Notes: generated by a model from the sequence alone, not told the origin. 64,000 nucleotides of DNA from Fibrobacter succinogenes (GCF_902779965.1 NZ_CACZDK010000007.1:1-64000); one strand, 5' to 3'; shown: positions 18,078 through 29,151, counted from the first letter of the stretch. Numbers and translations: made by a program.

Positions 18078-18113
18078 GTGTCAAAGTTTAATGCAATTTC
18101 TGTGGCGAATTAA

Positions 18114-18524
18114 CTACATGCACAGAATGTCCAACATCTGTCGCGGCGTGACGACAATCGGATTTGCAGGAAAATGCTTGACGTTCCCCGTTACAAGATG
18201 CGTTTCGGCTGTTTTACCATGAGAAAGCGCAATGGAATAAAAGACAATGTCCTTGGGATCGGGCTTGGCTTCTGCAACAGTTTCCAAAGCATTTTCCATA
18301 ACACCCAAGGATTCTATCTGGGATATGGTTTCTGAAATCAGCTCCGAAGAAAAACCGAATTTCGGCCTATTCAAAACATTGCGATACTCATTCAGAATTT
18401 CATCATTATATACAGGAACAACAAATCCATTGAAAACTGCCTGCAATACGACTCCAGGAACAGAGTTCCATTTCAGCAAAGCGGAAACAATGACATTCGT
18501 GTCAATGACCGCATAGTACTTCAT
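18114..18524 (-). CDS. PIN-domain toxin of a toxin-antitoxin module
   Basis: PIN domains are Mg-dependent RNases. The 136 aa protein begins AVIDTNVIVSALL (first catalytic Asp), has NEYRNVL (Glu) and AKPDPKDIVFYSIALS (Asp pair), then LVTGNVKHFP, the layout of the TIGR00305-type putative toxins. Its ATG overlaps the antitoxin stop by 4 nt. The partner is a RelB/DinJ antitoxin, which more often pairs with YafQ or RelE toxins. Confidence 0.88.
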   Translation of the reverse strand: MKYYAVIDTNVIVSALLKWNSVPGVVLQAVFNGFVVPVYNDEILNEYRNVLNRPKFGFSSELISETISQIESLGVMENALETVAEAKPDPKDIVFYSIALSHGKTAETHLVTGNVKHFPANPIVVTPRQMLDILCM

Positions 18525-18853
18525 CGACCGCTCCTGGCTGCATCAATTTCAGCATTGATCTCGTCTAGAGTCATATCGGCGGCCCCTGCTCTTTCAGCCT
18601 CGGCAGAAAGCTGGCGCATTACCATCGACATGCGACTTGCAACTGGATTTGCATTGTAGAAAGCGCGTCTGTCGGCGGCATAGGCGGGAGCCTTTGAGGA
18701 CGCAACCTCGAAGGGAATCCTCTTCTCGCGCACAACGGCACGAGCAAAGACATTTATCGCCGTGGTCATCGACATGCCAAACTCTTCGCAAAGCTTGTCA
18801 AAGTCCTTTTTCAGGTTGTCATCCATTCGAATGCTAAAGGTAGTTTGTGACAT
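18521..18853 (-). CDS. RelB/DinJ family antitoxin
   Basis: The 110 aa protein has the ribbon-helix-helix DNA-binding part at its N-terminus (TTFSIRMDDNLKKDFDKLCEEFGMSMTTAINVFARAVV) and a loose C-terminal part that would wrap the toxin. First gene of the module; it likely represses its own promoter. Confidence 0.9.
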   Translation of the reverse strand: MSQTTFSIRMDDNLKKDFDKLCEEFGMSMTTAINVFARAVVREKRIPFEVASSKAPAYAADRRAFYNANPVASRMSMVMRQLSAEAERAGAADMTLDEINAEIDAARSGR

Positions 18854-18924
18854 AAAAGCAACCTTTTTTCTCTAAATATATATTAAAACACACCGAAATG
18901 CAACCTAAATAATGAGCTCAAAGG

Positions 18925-18946
18925 ATCCTCCCTCGTGAGGATTTTT
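18925..18946 (+). terminator. Hairpin followed by T-run
   Basis: ATCCTC-N6-GAGGAT followed by TTTTT. No plus-strand gene precedes it, so it may be an attenuator ahead of the Phd-type antitoxin or a chance repeat. Confidence 0.35.
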
Positions 18947-19016
18947 AATCAATTTATCTTAATTTTTTACTTGTAATTTTACTTAAAATTATATATTATT
19001 AAAATGGAGGTTGTTT

Positions 19017-19262
19017 ATGCCCTGCATTTTACCAGTGTCTGATTTACGAAATTACAATGAAGTTCTTCAGAACGTGTCCGAAGAATCTCCCGTGTTCCTG
19101 ACCAAAAACGGTCGGGGTTGCTATGTTGTCATAGACATCAAAGAATACGAACGGATGGTAGCGGCATTGAAATTCCAAAAGGCTCTTGCCGAGGGAGAAC
19201 GATCTGCCGAACAGGGTGGCTGGCTTTCCGCTGCGGATGTGCGAAAGAAATACGAGGTGTAG
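19017..19262 (+). CDS. Phd/YefM family antitoxin
   Basis: I chose ATG 19017 because GGAGG lies six bases upstream. The 81 aa protein matches the Phd/YefM fold: ILPVSDLRNYNEVLQNVSEE, PVFLTKNGRGCYVVIDIKEYE. It would bind its own promoter and neutralise the ParE/RelE-like toxin whose ATG directly follows the stop. Confidence 0.88.
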   Translation: MPCILPVSDLRNYNEVLQNVSEESPVFLTKNGRGCYVVIDIKEYERMVAALKFQKALAEGERSAEQGGWLSAADVRKKYEV

Positions 19263-19526
19263 ATGCCCGTCATCATTTTTTCGCCAAAGGTCTCCGAGGA
19301 TTTGGATTCAATCAAAGCGTATATAGAATCTGAATTGGGCAGTCCTCAAGCGGCAAATGAAAAGGTTCTTGAAATCCTTGATGCCATCGACAACCTTGCC
19401 ATTTTTCCTGAAATAGGTCCATCCTTAAAAGGCAAAGTAGATTCATTGAGTCGATATCGATGTTTATCAGTATCGAACTGTATTGTTTTTTATCGAATTG
19501 AACTCGACAAGGTGCTTCACTCATAA
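19263..19526 (+). CDS. ParE/RelE-like toxin, short C-terminus
   Basis: The 87 aa protein fits the ParE/RelE fold (IIFSPKVSEDLDSIKAYIESELG, NLAIFPEIGPSLKG, YRCLSVSNCIVFYRIE). Family members continue for about ten residues with a last strand (often ILYxRRDY), but here the frame stops right after LDKVLHS. The truncation point abuts the end of the unrelated gene at 19540, so a junction may have cut the gene. It may be inactive. Confidence 0.8.
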   Translation: MPVIIFSPKVSEDLDSIKAYIESELGSPQAANEKVLEILDAIDNLAIFPEIGPSLKGKVDSLSRYRCLSVSNCIVFYRIELDKVLHS

Positions 19527-19539
19527 TCATCGACTCCGG

Positions 19540-19935
19540 TTATTTACAAAGATTACGCTCCGAAAGATCTGGGTCGACAACAATACAACCACCGGAAATG
19601 TCCGTATCAAAAATAATCTTTTCTCCTGCACGATGGTGCGGCAATCCCTTAAGCGGGGAATCAAATTCTATCCAATCATAAAAATTCAAGCGATTGGCAT
19701 AGTACCTTTTTCCTCTCGGTACATATTTCCAGGTGCCCCGATTCGAATCCAAGCCATTGCCGTCCGCATAGACCTGCAAAAATGTAGAATCTGGGTAAAG
19801 CGTCACCGATTCAAAGCCATGCTCATGCGTTCGCTTATACGTTCCAACAAAATCTTCATCTTGGAAGCACTGGAATAATACAAAAATAACCAAAAGCGCC
19901 CCAAGGGAAATTTTCATGAATGCAGGCTTTTTCAT
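19540..19935 (-). CDS. Small exported protein of unknown function
   Basis: Start at ATG 19935, which overlaps the stop of the next upstream gene (ATGA). The N-terminus MKKPAFMKISLGALLVIFVLFQC is a hydrophobic leader with a Cys at its end, possibly a lipoprotein. The mature part (VGTYKRTHEHGFESVTLYPD ... RGTWKYVP ... GCIVVDPD) is about 100 residues of beta-strands, like lipocalin-type or copper-resistance-type small domains. Function unknown. Confidence 0.6.
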   Translation of the reverse strand: MKKPAFMKISLGALLVIFVLFQCFQDEDFVGTYKRTHEHGFESVTLYPDSTFLQVYADGNGLDSNRGTWKYVPRGKRYYANRLNFYDWIEFDSPLKGLPHHRAGEKIIFDTDISGGCIVVDPDLSERNLCK

Positions 19936-20177
19936 TTTCTTGTAATATACTTTATAAAGAAAACAAGTGCGAATATCGCCGAACAAAAAACAGCACTACC
20001 AACAAACCAAGACACAAAAACAGTCGCTATTTCACCCCAAACAACACCTGATTCCGTATAAAATTCTCCCTGCGGATTGTTGGTAATGGCCGCATGCACC
20101 ATAAAAATTCCAACCACAATAGATTGAATAAGGGTATAAAGCCCCGCGATAAATATGTACTCTTTCTTCGAATTCAT
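19932..20177 (-). CDS. Small membrane protein of unknown function
   Basis: 81 aa with two predicted transmembrane helices (about 7-29 and 49-76) and a short loop between them. Coupled by 4-nt overlap to the gene at 19540. Nothing else can be said. Confidence 0.6.
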   Translation of the reverse strand: MNSKKEYIFIAGLYTLIQSIVVGIFMVHAAITNNPQGEFYTESGVVWGEIATVFVSWFVGSAVFCSAIFALVFFIKYITRK

Positions 20178-20183
20178 AAAGAA

Positions 20184-20882
20184 TTAATGCTTACAGTTCC
20201 AAGAACCTTCTGTATTCTTCGGCATCGGTGTTTTAATCACTACGGAAGAATCTAAAGGAAATATAAATACAACAGTATCATCACAAACACGTTCTTCTGG
20301 CGGTCCCTCGCAACTATATCGAGCCTTCATGTCCCTAAACTTTATTTTAAAAATAACCGTTTCACAAGAATCAGAGTCCGTCTCACAATAACGCTTGTAA
20401 TCATTCCTATGCAAACGGCACATTGCACACTTACATGAATTGTCATCACAACATATTGTATCACGACCGTTCAAACGTTCCGCATAAATAACGGTCGAGT
20501 CTTTTGCCTTTATGTTTCTGTATTTAACTTGAAATACAATTTCGTTCGTATCAATTCCACACCACGTGTCAACATTAACTTTATCGAATCCTATACATTT
20601 TTCCGCCGTGCTCCTTGAAAACACAATGTAAGGCAGCAAATCATATCCGAGAAAGAAGTAATAATTTAAATCATCCTGAGCATAAATCCACCAGTCGCCA
20701 GAGCCGTTGTTCATTTGGTTCACTTCAAACCTGCACAAGCTGGATTCGTTCGGAATTATATATACCGGTTCAATCTTTGTCATATAGTAGTTGCCCACAC
20801 AATTGAATCGAACAATCAAGAGAACGAACAATAGCACCGCAAGGGCGCCAAGGGAAATTATTATGGCTACAGTTTTTTTCAT
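20184..20882 (-). CDS. Membrane-anchored Cys-rich protein of unknown function
   Basis: One N-terminal helix (about 4-25, IIISLGALAVLLFVLLIV), then about 200 exported residues with more than a dozen Cys, clustered in ICCDDNSCKCAMC. The leader resembles that of the protein at 19540 (ISLGAL at the same place; matching DNA CCAAGGGAAAT), which suggests a shared origin. It lies 6 nt before the 81 aa protein gene. Function unknown. Confidence 0.6.
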   Translation of the reverse strand: MKKTVAIIISLGALAVLLFVLLIVRFNCVGNYYMTKIEPVYIIPNESSLCRFEVNQMNNGSGDWWIYAQDDLNYYFFLGYDLLPYIVFSRSTAEKCIGFDKVNVDTWCGIDTNEIVFQVKYRNIKAKDSTVIYAERLNGRDTICCDDNSCKCAMCRLHRNDYKRYCETDSDSCETVIFKIKFRDMKARYSCEGPPEERVCDDTVVFIFPLDSSVVIKTPMPKNTEGSWNCKH

Positions 20883-20893
20883 CTTCTATAAGA

Positions 20894-21922
20894 TTATTTT
20901 TTCGGTATCGGCATCGTGAGAATGGTGACCTTTCCTTTTTTTTCATTATAAGAATAGTTTACCCCAAGAACAATAATATTATTTTTTATAACGGCCAAAC
21001 GTTCTTTATCAAAAGATGGAATTTTTTCATTTTGCCAATTTTTTCCGCCATCAACACTATAGTACAAATACCTAAACCAAGCATCTGCCCCCATCCAAAA
21101 TTTAAAAAGTCCCACCATTAGACTATCCTTTACATAAAAATCCAATGGTTTCACATGATTCAAACGCCATAAATGCCATTTATCAGGAAATGACGTGTAT
21201 ATACCATACTTTTCATTAGTTCGATGCAATATACGAACTTCATGCGTTGATGATTTTTTTTCGTCAAATCCGCAAGCAATCCAATCTTTATCGTTTTGAG
21301 CATATCGCTCAATACCATTACAAAGATTTCCTAAATTTATAGCTGGAATATTATCTCTCTCTAGAATAATAGAGTAGGGTTTCTCCCCCCTATTTTTATT
21401 TACGTGTATTTTTCCAATTTGTTCACATTCAGCGTCACCAATATATTCCCATTTTTTGAAGTCCTCGTTTGACACGTAAACAGGACGATTTACCGAATCA
21501 TTGTCATCAACAAAACCAACTATGTAAACACGCTCGCCGATACGATCAAAAGATGCAGATTGAACATCTATATCAATTTCCCTCTTCTCCCAACTCTCGC
21601 CGCCATCAGTTGTTCGCAGTACTACGGGCTTATTATTTTCACTTTTGAATTCATTTTTTGTTCCAAATAGAGTAATTTTTTTTTCATTTTCTACTACAAT
21701 TTCTTCTACAAAAGGCAATATCATCAAATCAAACGATGATTTTCTTTTTTCAAAAGAAAGGGAACTTCCGCAAGTTCTCCATTTATCATCAATTTCAATT
21801 ACAAGAATAAATAAAACAACAAGAGTTACAATACTTATAGGTATTAAACAACCTATAGCAAATAGAATCTTCCCAAATGTTGTAAATTTATTATAAAAAA
21901 ACACAATTATTCTCCATTTCAA
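20894..21922 (-). CDS. Membrane-anchored Asp-box (BNR) repeat protein
   Basis: The 342 aa protein has an N-terminal helix (about 18-43) and a large outer domain with two Asp-box motifs (RTTDGGESWEK and YSVDGGKNWQN), the hallmark of sialidase-like and photosystem-assembly-like beta-propellers. No sialidase catalytic residues can be recognised. First gene of the four-gene set 21922-19540. Function unknown. Confidence 0.65.
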   Translation of the reverse strand: MKWRIIVFFYNKFTTFGKILFAIGCLIPISIVTLVVLFILVIEIDDKWRTCGSSLSFEKRKSSFDLMILPFVEEIVVENEKKITLFGTKNEFKSENNKPVVLRTTDGGESWEKREIDIDVQSASFDRIGERVYIVGFVDDNDSVNRPVYVSNEDFKKWEYIGDAECEQIGKIHVNKNRGEKPYSIILERDNIPAINLGNLCNGIERYAQNDKDWIACGFDEKKSSTHEVRILHRTNEKYGIYTSFPDKWHLWRLNHVKPLDFYVKDSLMVGLFKFWMGADAWFRYLYYSVDGGKNWQNEKIPSFDKERLAVIKNNIIVLGVNYSYNEKKGKVTILTMPIPKK

Positions 21923-22112
21923 AATAGCAATAAAAAGTTTTAACGTTTTAGTTGTTGTAAAATAGAGTTTTGCAGAAAAACATCATCCTCGAAAACATGG
22001 TCCGTCTAATTTCAAAGAATTCCATCATATTATCTACACCTTGGCCAAAACAGCCGCCACTTATAAATATAACCTATTCCGCCCGGAAAATTTTTTCAAA
22101 TATGCTTTATGA

Positions 22113-22415
22113 CTATTTCGCTTCTTGTCTGCAATAGAAGACGCGCAATATAACGACTTTCTGCATGTCATGATTGACATGATAAAATAGGCGGTAATTC
22201 CCGACTGGTATTGTGCGTACTTCACGCAAAATCCAAGGATCATCTTGGCATAAGGCAAAGGCGTCGGGAAAATCGGACAACGTGTTTACCGATTCCTGAA
22301 ATTTTGCCATTAGATTCTTGGCAGCGACAGGCGAACAAAGCGCTATGCTGATATAGTCAAAGATTTGATCGATGTCTGCCTGCGCAGCGGAAGAAAAATG
22401 GACTTCAAAATTCAT
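22113..22415 (-). CDS. RelE/ParE family toxin
   Basis: 100 aa with the complete RelE/ParE fold: VHFSSAAQADIDQIFDYIS, FPDAFALCQDDPW, REVRTIPVGNYRLFYHVN and the last strand VVILRVFYCRQ. Likely ribosome-dependent mRNA cleavage or gyrase inhibition. Its ATG overlaps the antitoxin stop by 4 nt. Confidence 0.88.
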   Translation of the reverse strand: MNFEVHFSSAAQADIDQIFDYISIALCSPVAAKNLMAKFQESVNTLSDFPDAFALCQDDPWILREVRTIPVGNYRLFYHVNHDMQKVVILRVFYCRQEAK

Positions 22416-22714
22416 ACCTTATATTTCTTCTTGACGTCGGAAAGAACCATCGCGGCAGGGCGAGTGCGGCCTTTCAGCATATCGTTGTAACCCTTCTCGA
22501 GTTCCGCATCGAAACGTTCCTTTGACCATTTGGCGGAGTTTTCGGGCGCCTTGGGCAGTTTTACGTCGAAGGGAATTCCCTGTTGCAGAATAATCTGCTT
22601 ATAGAACATGTTGATGGCACTGGAAACGGATATGCCGAGGGTTTCCAGGACGCTTTCGGCCTGTTCCTTGACATCGGGCTCAATGCGAGCGTATAAATTT
22701 GCAGTCTTGTTCAT
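22412..22714 (-). CDS. RelB/DinJ family antitoxin
   Basis: Start at ATG 22714 (MNKTANLYARIEPDVKEQAE); upstream in-frame residues have no homology pattern. Ribbon-helix-helix part EPDVKEQAESVLETLGISVSSAINMFYKQI, then the conserved GIPFDVKLP. 100 aa. Pairs with the RelE-like toxin downstream. Confidence 0.9.
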   Translation of the reverse strand: MNKTANLYARIEPDVKEQAESVLETLGISVSSAINMFYKQIILQQGIPFDVKLPKAPENSAKWSKERFDAELEKGYNDMLKGRTRPAAMVLSDVKKKYKV

Positions 22715-25062
<2,348 letters not shown>

Positions 25063-25428
25063 TTAGTAGGAAGTAGACGGTAGGAAGTAGGAAGTGTCAT
25101 CCTGAGCTATACGAAACTTAGAACTTTAGTTCTGTAGTTGAGTTATGCCCTTTGGGTAGAAGCGCGAAGCGCAAAGTCTCTTTTGACACTTGGGCTTCAA
25201 CCCTTAGTGATCCATGGTCCCCCTTGCGGGGAGAAGGATCCAAGCCAGCCGTCTAAATAGAAAGGATTCGCTCTCTTTTAGGGAGCAATCCTTTTTGTGT
25301 AAATAAGAGTATGTTTTGTGAACGATTTTTAGTATGAAATAGGACGTTAGCGGTTGTTAAAAGACAGCAAAAGAACTTTTCCTGTCTACTGTTTACTTCC
25401 TACTGTCTACTAATGCCGAAGGCATATT
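25063..25428. repeat. Intergenic repeats between dnaK and dnaJ
   Basis: This stretch contains GTAGGAAGTAG units (25067-25097), AACTTAGAACTTTAG, a TCATCCTGAGC/GGATCC palindrome, the dnaK terminator, and inverse CTACT/TTCCTAC units just before dnaJ (25381-25412). No sigma-54 site and no gene are visible; the dnaJ promoter is unclear. Confidence 0.6.
25259..25294 (+). terminator. Terminator after dnaK
   Basis: AAAGGATT-GCTC ... GAGC-AATCCTTTTT forms a strong hairpin with T-run. Confidence 0.7.
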
Positions 25429-26574
25429 ATGGCTGAAAAAAGAGATTATTACGAAGTTTTGGGCGTCGGCAAGGACGCAAGTGCTGATGAAATCAAGCAC
25501 GCTTATAAGAAGCTTGCTATCAAGTACCATCCGGACAAGAATCCGGGCGACAAGGAAGCTGAAGAAAAGTTCAAGGAAGCTGCCGAAGCTTACGACGTGC
25601 TCTCTAATCCTGAAAAGCGCAAGAACTACGACCAGTTCGGCTTTAACGCTCCTGGTGGCGGTTTTGGCGGTGGCGGATTCGGCGGCGCAGGCTTCGACCT
25701 CAACGATATTTTCAGCCAGTTTGGCGATATCTTTGGTGGCGGGTTCGGCTTTGGCGGCGGTGGACGTCGTGGTGGCGGTCGCAAGGCAGGACCTCCGCGT
25801 GGTAACGACTTGCAGATCAAGGTGGCACTCAGCTACAAGGAAATTTTCGAAGGCTGCACCAAGAAGGTTCGCTTAAAACGCTATACACCGTGTACGGAAT
25901 GTAACGGCAAGGGCGGTACGAACGTCAAGACTTGCGATACCTGCCATGGCACGGGTCGTGTACGTCGTGTGTCCGGCGGATTTTTCCAGATGGTTTCCGA
26001 AAGCGTCTGCCCCACTTGCGGTGGCATGGGCGAAGTAATCGCTAATCCCTGCTCTCATTGCCACGGTGAAGGTCGTGTGCAAGAAAGCGAAGAAATCTCC
26101 ATCAAGATTCCGGCAGGCGTGAGCGAAGGCCAGTACCTGAACCTCCGTGGCGAAGGCAACTGCGGTCCACGCGGTGGCGCTTGCGGCGACTTGCTTGTGG
26201 TGATTGCCGAAAAGCCGGATGATTTCTTCAGCCGCGAAGGCGACGATTTGCATTGCGAAGTCAAGGTGCCGGTACATAAGCTTGTTCTTGGCGGTACACA
26301 GCGCATCCCGACCATCAACGGTGACGAAATCCAGATCAAGATTGCCGCCGGCACTCAAGCTGGTAGCGTTCTCCGTCTGCGCGATCAGGGTTTGTGGCCG
26401 CTCAAAAAACAGGGCGACCGCGGAAGCCTCTACGTGCAAATTGGCGTTGACATCCCGAAGGACATCTCCCGCGAAGAGAAGGAGCTTTACCAGAAGCTTG
26501 CCGAACTCCGCAAGGACAAGGAAACCGCCCAGGAAGAAAGTTTCCTTGAGAAGATGAAGAATCTGTTCAAGTAA
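25429..26574 (+). CDS. dnaJ: Co-chaperone DnaJ (Hsp40)
   Basis: DnaJ delivers clients to DnaK and stimulates its ATPase. 381 aa: J domain (1-70) with HPD in [11 protein letters not shown]; Gly/Phe-rich region (about 76-125); four CxxCxGxG zinc repeats ([32 protein letters not shown]); C-terminal client-binding domains to [13 protein letters not shown]. All type I parts are present. Confidence 0.98.
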   Translation: MAEKRDYYEVLGVGKDASADEIKHAYKKLAIKYHPDKNPGDKEAEEKFKEAAEAYDVLSNPEKRKNYDQFGFNAPGGGFGGGGFGGAGFDLNDIFSQFGDIFGGGFGFGGGGRRGGGRKAGPPRGNDLQIKVALSYKEIFEGCTKKVRLKRYTPCTECNGKGGTNVKTCDTCHGTGRVRRVSGGFFQMVSESVCPTCGGMGEVIANPCSHCHGEGRVQESEEISIKIPAGVSEGQYLNLRGEGNCGPRGGACGDLLVVIAEKPDDFFSREGDDLHCEVKVPVHKLVLGGTQRIPTINGDEIQIKIAAGTQAGSVLRLRDQGLWPLKKQGDRGSLYVQIGVDIPKDISREEKELYQKLAELRKDKETAQEESFLEKMKNLFK

Positions 26575-26659
26575 GACGAAAGAACGGCCCTATGGGCCTA
26601 CAGACGAAAGACGAGAGAAACGCGGCACTTCGTGCCTTTCAGCGGGAATCTCTTTTTTT

Positions 26660-26697
26660 AAGAACTCCCGGACAGCGATGCCCGGGAGTTCTTGTTT
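26660..26697. terminator. Bidirectional terminator
   Basis: AAGAACTCCCGG pairs with CCGGGAGTTCTT (12 bp), flanked by a T-run on each strand, between convergent dnaJ and the YkgJ-like gene. Confidence 0.85.
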
Positions 26698-26709
26698 TAT
26701 AACGTTTCG

Positions 26710-27189
26710 TTAAAGAATAATCGGAAATCCTTCCTTATATTCCTTGATAATATACGGGTGCGTTTTGGCGTACTCGAAAATTTTTTTACCGAGACCATTC
26801 TTTACAAGTTCTATCAGCTCGGGCCGAGGCGTTGCGCCGATAGTCGGGCACGTAGGCGTAAGCGCGATAACAAGCTCGCCATCTTTATTCATAATGCGTA
26901 GCGGCCAGATTGAGCAATCAAAGGGTTTGTCTTCTACTTTTAAAATGCAGCCTTTGTGCGGATCCAGGAAAGTGCAAGGCACTTCTTCTTCGGGGGCATC
27001 GGTGCGATAACCGCCAAGGACGATTTGACCATCGCGGAACTCCCCCACCACGCCGTATTCGTTAGGCTTGCTCAGTTTTTCCACGACTTCGGGCGGGAAA
27101 AGCGGCGTTTCCCAGAGGCTCTGCCTGCGGAAAGAGCAGCAGAACTTGCATGCGGCACAGGATTCGCGGGAGAGAATTTTAGAAAGCAT
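26710..27189 (-). CDS. YkgJ family cysteine-cluster protein
   Basis: 159 aa from ATG 27189, which has AAGGA five bases upstream (a GTG directly before is also possible). The Cys pattern ESCAACKFCC ... PCTFLDPHKGCIL ... PFDCSIWP is that of the zinc/iron-chelating YkgJ (UPF0153) family. Members may bind metal; no reaction is established. Confidence 0.85.
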   Translation of the reverse strand: MLSKILSRESCAACKFCCSFRRQSLWETPLFPPEVVEKLSKPNEYGVVGEFRDGQIVLGGYRTDAPEEEVPCTFLDPHKGCILKVEDKPFDCSIWPLRIMNKDGELVIALTPTCPTIGATPRPELIELVKNGLGKKIFEYAKTHPYIIKEYKEGFPIIL

Positions 27190-27305
27190 CACAGTCCTTT
27201 ACGCTTTATGGATCGTTAGGTTTAAACAATATGGATTCCGTTGCCTTCGGCTCCAGAATGGCTGCAAAAAAAGTTCAGAAAGACACATTAACAATCCTTT
27301 AATCT

Positions 27306-28349
27306 TTATGAAATTCTATAGTTTGCGGCTCCGTGACGCCATTGCGGAGAGTTTTCTACAACAATACAGTGCGATTTGTCCAAAATAATCGTCGGGTTGT
27401 ACGAGAGTTTCGCCTTACGCAGCCCTTCGATTCCAATATCTTCCTCGCGGTTGATTAGTTTCGCGCCGGCAGTCACTAGGCGCTCGGCAAACAGCTTGTT
27501 AATAACGGCATAGCCGCCATTGATTGCATATTCGTCGATGACTTTTTCAAAATGAATATCCCAAACGCCGGGCGTAATTTCTGAAGCCATTGTCATGCCG
27601 ACGGGTTTGCCTTCGACATATAGGACAGCGCCACGCATCTGGAGAGCATCGAAGTTTTCCTGCGCTTCCTTGATGGCACAGTATTCTGCCATGCGCGATT
27701 TTTCGTCTTCGGAGCGTTCGGCCCAGGCAGCCTCACGGCAATCACAAACGCATTCACAATCGTTTTCGTTTGAGCGGGCCAGCGTTTCAAAATTAAGCCA
27801 TTTCTTTTCGACTTCATGCGCTTCAGCAATATTTTCAGCCGTAATAGCGCGCAATTCGTAATTCGAATAAGTTCGATTAAATCTTGAAATATGATTGCGC
27901 TTTTTCTTGTACTGATTTCCTGGGAGTGTTGCAAGATTTTCGGCCGAATAGATATAGTCGCTATCGTTTCGGTTATTTTCGAAATGGAGTACAGGTTCGG
28001 CGCGGTTCGGCACTGCTTTCTCAAAATACTCCCGCAAAATCTGCGCACGCGGCTCGTCAACAAGGCAAAATTCCAACGGACGCCCCGATGCATGTGCATC
28101 TTGGATAATCAGCTCCAACGCTTTCTGCAGATCGCCGACTCCGAGTGGGAACGCATAGCCCCGACGGCTCCCCTGTCCGTTATAATAGCGAAAAAGGAAC
28201 CCCTCTTGCAACGCCAACAAGGTATTGTATTTTTTACGCAAAAGGTAAATGTTCGCAAAGCCAGCATCGCTCCCGATGTACCCTGAATCGGCGACCGCAC
28301 GCATCGCGGCAAACATATCCGAAAGTTCCGGCGTCTTAAAATTTATCAA
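27306..28349 (-). CDS. DUF2156 domain protein (GNAT-like, phosphatidylglycerol lysyltransferase C-domain type)
   Basis: TTG 28349 is supported as start by GGAGGG six bases upstream. The 347 aa protein has the double GNAT-like layout of DUF2156: GFLFRYYNGQGSRRGYAFPLG, YIYSAENLATLPGNQYKKKRNHISRF, AVLYVEGKPVGMTMASE and VINKLFAERL. Related domains transfer aminoacyl groups from tRNA to lipids, but this soluble stand-alone form has no known substrate. Confidence 0.82.
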   Translation of the reverse strand: MINFKTPELSDMFAAMRAVADSGYIGSDAGFANIYLLRKKYNTLLALQEGFLFRYYNGQGSRRGYAFPLGVGDLQKALELIIQDAHASGRPLEFCLVDEPRAQILREYFEKAVPNRAEPVLHFENNRNDSDYIYSAENLATLPGNQYKKKRNHISRFNRTYSNYELRAITAENIAEAHEVEKKWLNFETLARSNENDCECVCDCREAAWAERSEDEKSRMAEYCAIKEAQENFDALQMRGAVLYVEGKPVGMTMASEITPGVWDIHFEKVIDEYAINGGYAVINKLFAERLVTAGAKLINREEDIGIEGLRKAKLSYNPTIILDKSHCIVVENSPQWRHGAANYRIS

Positions 28350-28449
28350 GGTTTCCCTCCAAGTATATCCCTAATTCCATACTCTTTTAGTCGGAGGCTT
28401 TTTGAATAATATATACTTAATTAGCTCTTTTTTGCAAATATGAGTTTCT

Positions 28450-28466
28450 AAAAAGTGACACTTTTT
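28450..28466. promoter_or_regulatory. Palindromic operator-like site
   Basis: AAAAAGTG-A-CACTTTTT is a perfect 8-bp palindrome with a one-base centre, 50 bases upstream of the flavodoxin-like gene. It looks like a repressor site; no regulator gene is adjacent. Confidence 0.45.
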
Positions 28467-28516
28467 CATTCTTAGGTGTTTAATAAATAAAAGAACATTA
28501 TGGACCTGGAGACCCC

Positions 28517-29104
28517 ATGAAAAAATTTGTCATTTTAAACGCTAGCCCCCGCCCCAATAGCAATATCAACCAAATGTTGAATATCATACGCAATGAACTG
28601 CTGGCGAATGGCGACATAGTAAATTATGTGGATGTTTGCAAATTGCAATTCCGCCCTTGCGTAGGCTGCATGAAATGCCGCAACGCACACGACTGCGTGA
28701 TGCCCGACGACGATGCCAAAACGATTCTGCGCCTCGTTCAGCAATGCGATGGCTTGATTGTCGGTTCTCCATGCTATTGGGGGAACATGACCGGCCAACT
28801 GAAAATGTTATTCGACAGATGGGTTTACGGCTTTATGGACCATAGCGAACAAGGCATTCCTCGTGCGCTTTTGAGCGGCAAAAAAGCAGTTCTTGTCACG
28901 ACATGTTCCACACGATGGCCATTCAACTTGATTTTCAAACAATCACTAGGAACAGTACGCGCCCTCAAGGAAGTTCTTTGTTGGAGCGGTTTTAAAATTA
29001 GCGGTGTGATTCAAAAAAGCGGCACGCTCAATGGCGAAGGCATTTCATCACGAGAAAATGCGAAATGCAGGAAGATAGCGAGCAAACTGCATTGCGCCGC
29101 TTAA
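28517..29104 (+). CDS. Flavodoxin-fold NAD(P)H-dependent oxidoreductase
   Basis: 195 aa, FMN-binding flavodoxin-like fold: FVILNASPRPNSNINQML (phosphate loop), CVGCMKCRNAHDCVMPDD (redox or metal CxxCxxC typical of the iron-sulfur-flavoprotein-like branch) and GSPCYWGNMTGQLKMLFDR. It likely reduces quinones or other small compounds in the cytoplasm. The palindrome upstream suggests control by an effector-sensing repressor. Confidence 0.85.
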   Translation: MKKFVILNASPRPNSNINQMLNIIRNELLANGDIVNYVDVCKLQFRPCVGCMKCRNAHDCVMPDDDAKTILRLVQQCDGLIVGSPCYWGNMTGQLKMLFDRWVYGFMDHSEQGIPRALLSGKKAVLVTTCSTRWPFNLIFKQSLGTVRALKEVLCWSGFKISGVIQKSGTLNGEGISSRENAKCRKIASKLHCAA

Positions 29105-29130
29105 GTGCGAGTTACCTGAATACATCAAAA

Positions 29131-29151
29131 ATGCTCGACTTGATCGAGCAT
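29131..29151 (+). terminator. Hairpin after the flavodoxin gene
   Basis: ATGCTCGA-N5-TCGAGCAT, a perfect 8-bp stem, followed by a second hairpin ACCCTCGCGAAGGCGAGGGT at 29173-29192. T-runs are short. Confidence 0.5.

Noticed and set aside
19483-19878. Plus-strand frame after the ParE-like toxin
   Set aside because: It overlaps the toxin in another frame and then runs antisense to the small exported protein; the latter has an ATGA-coupled start and a leader.
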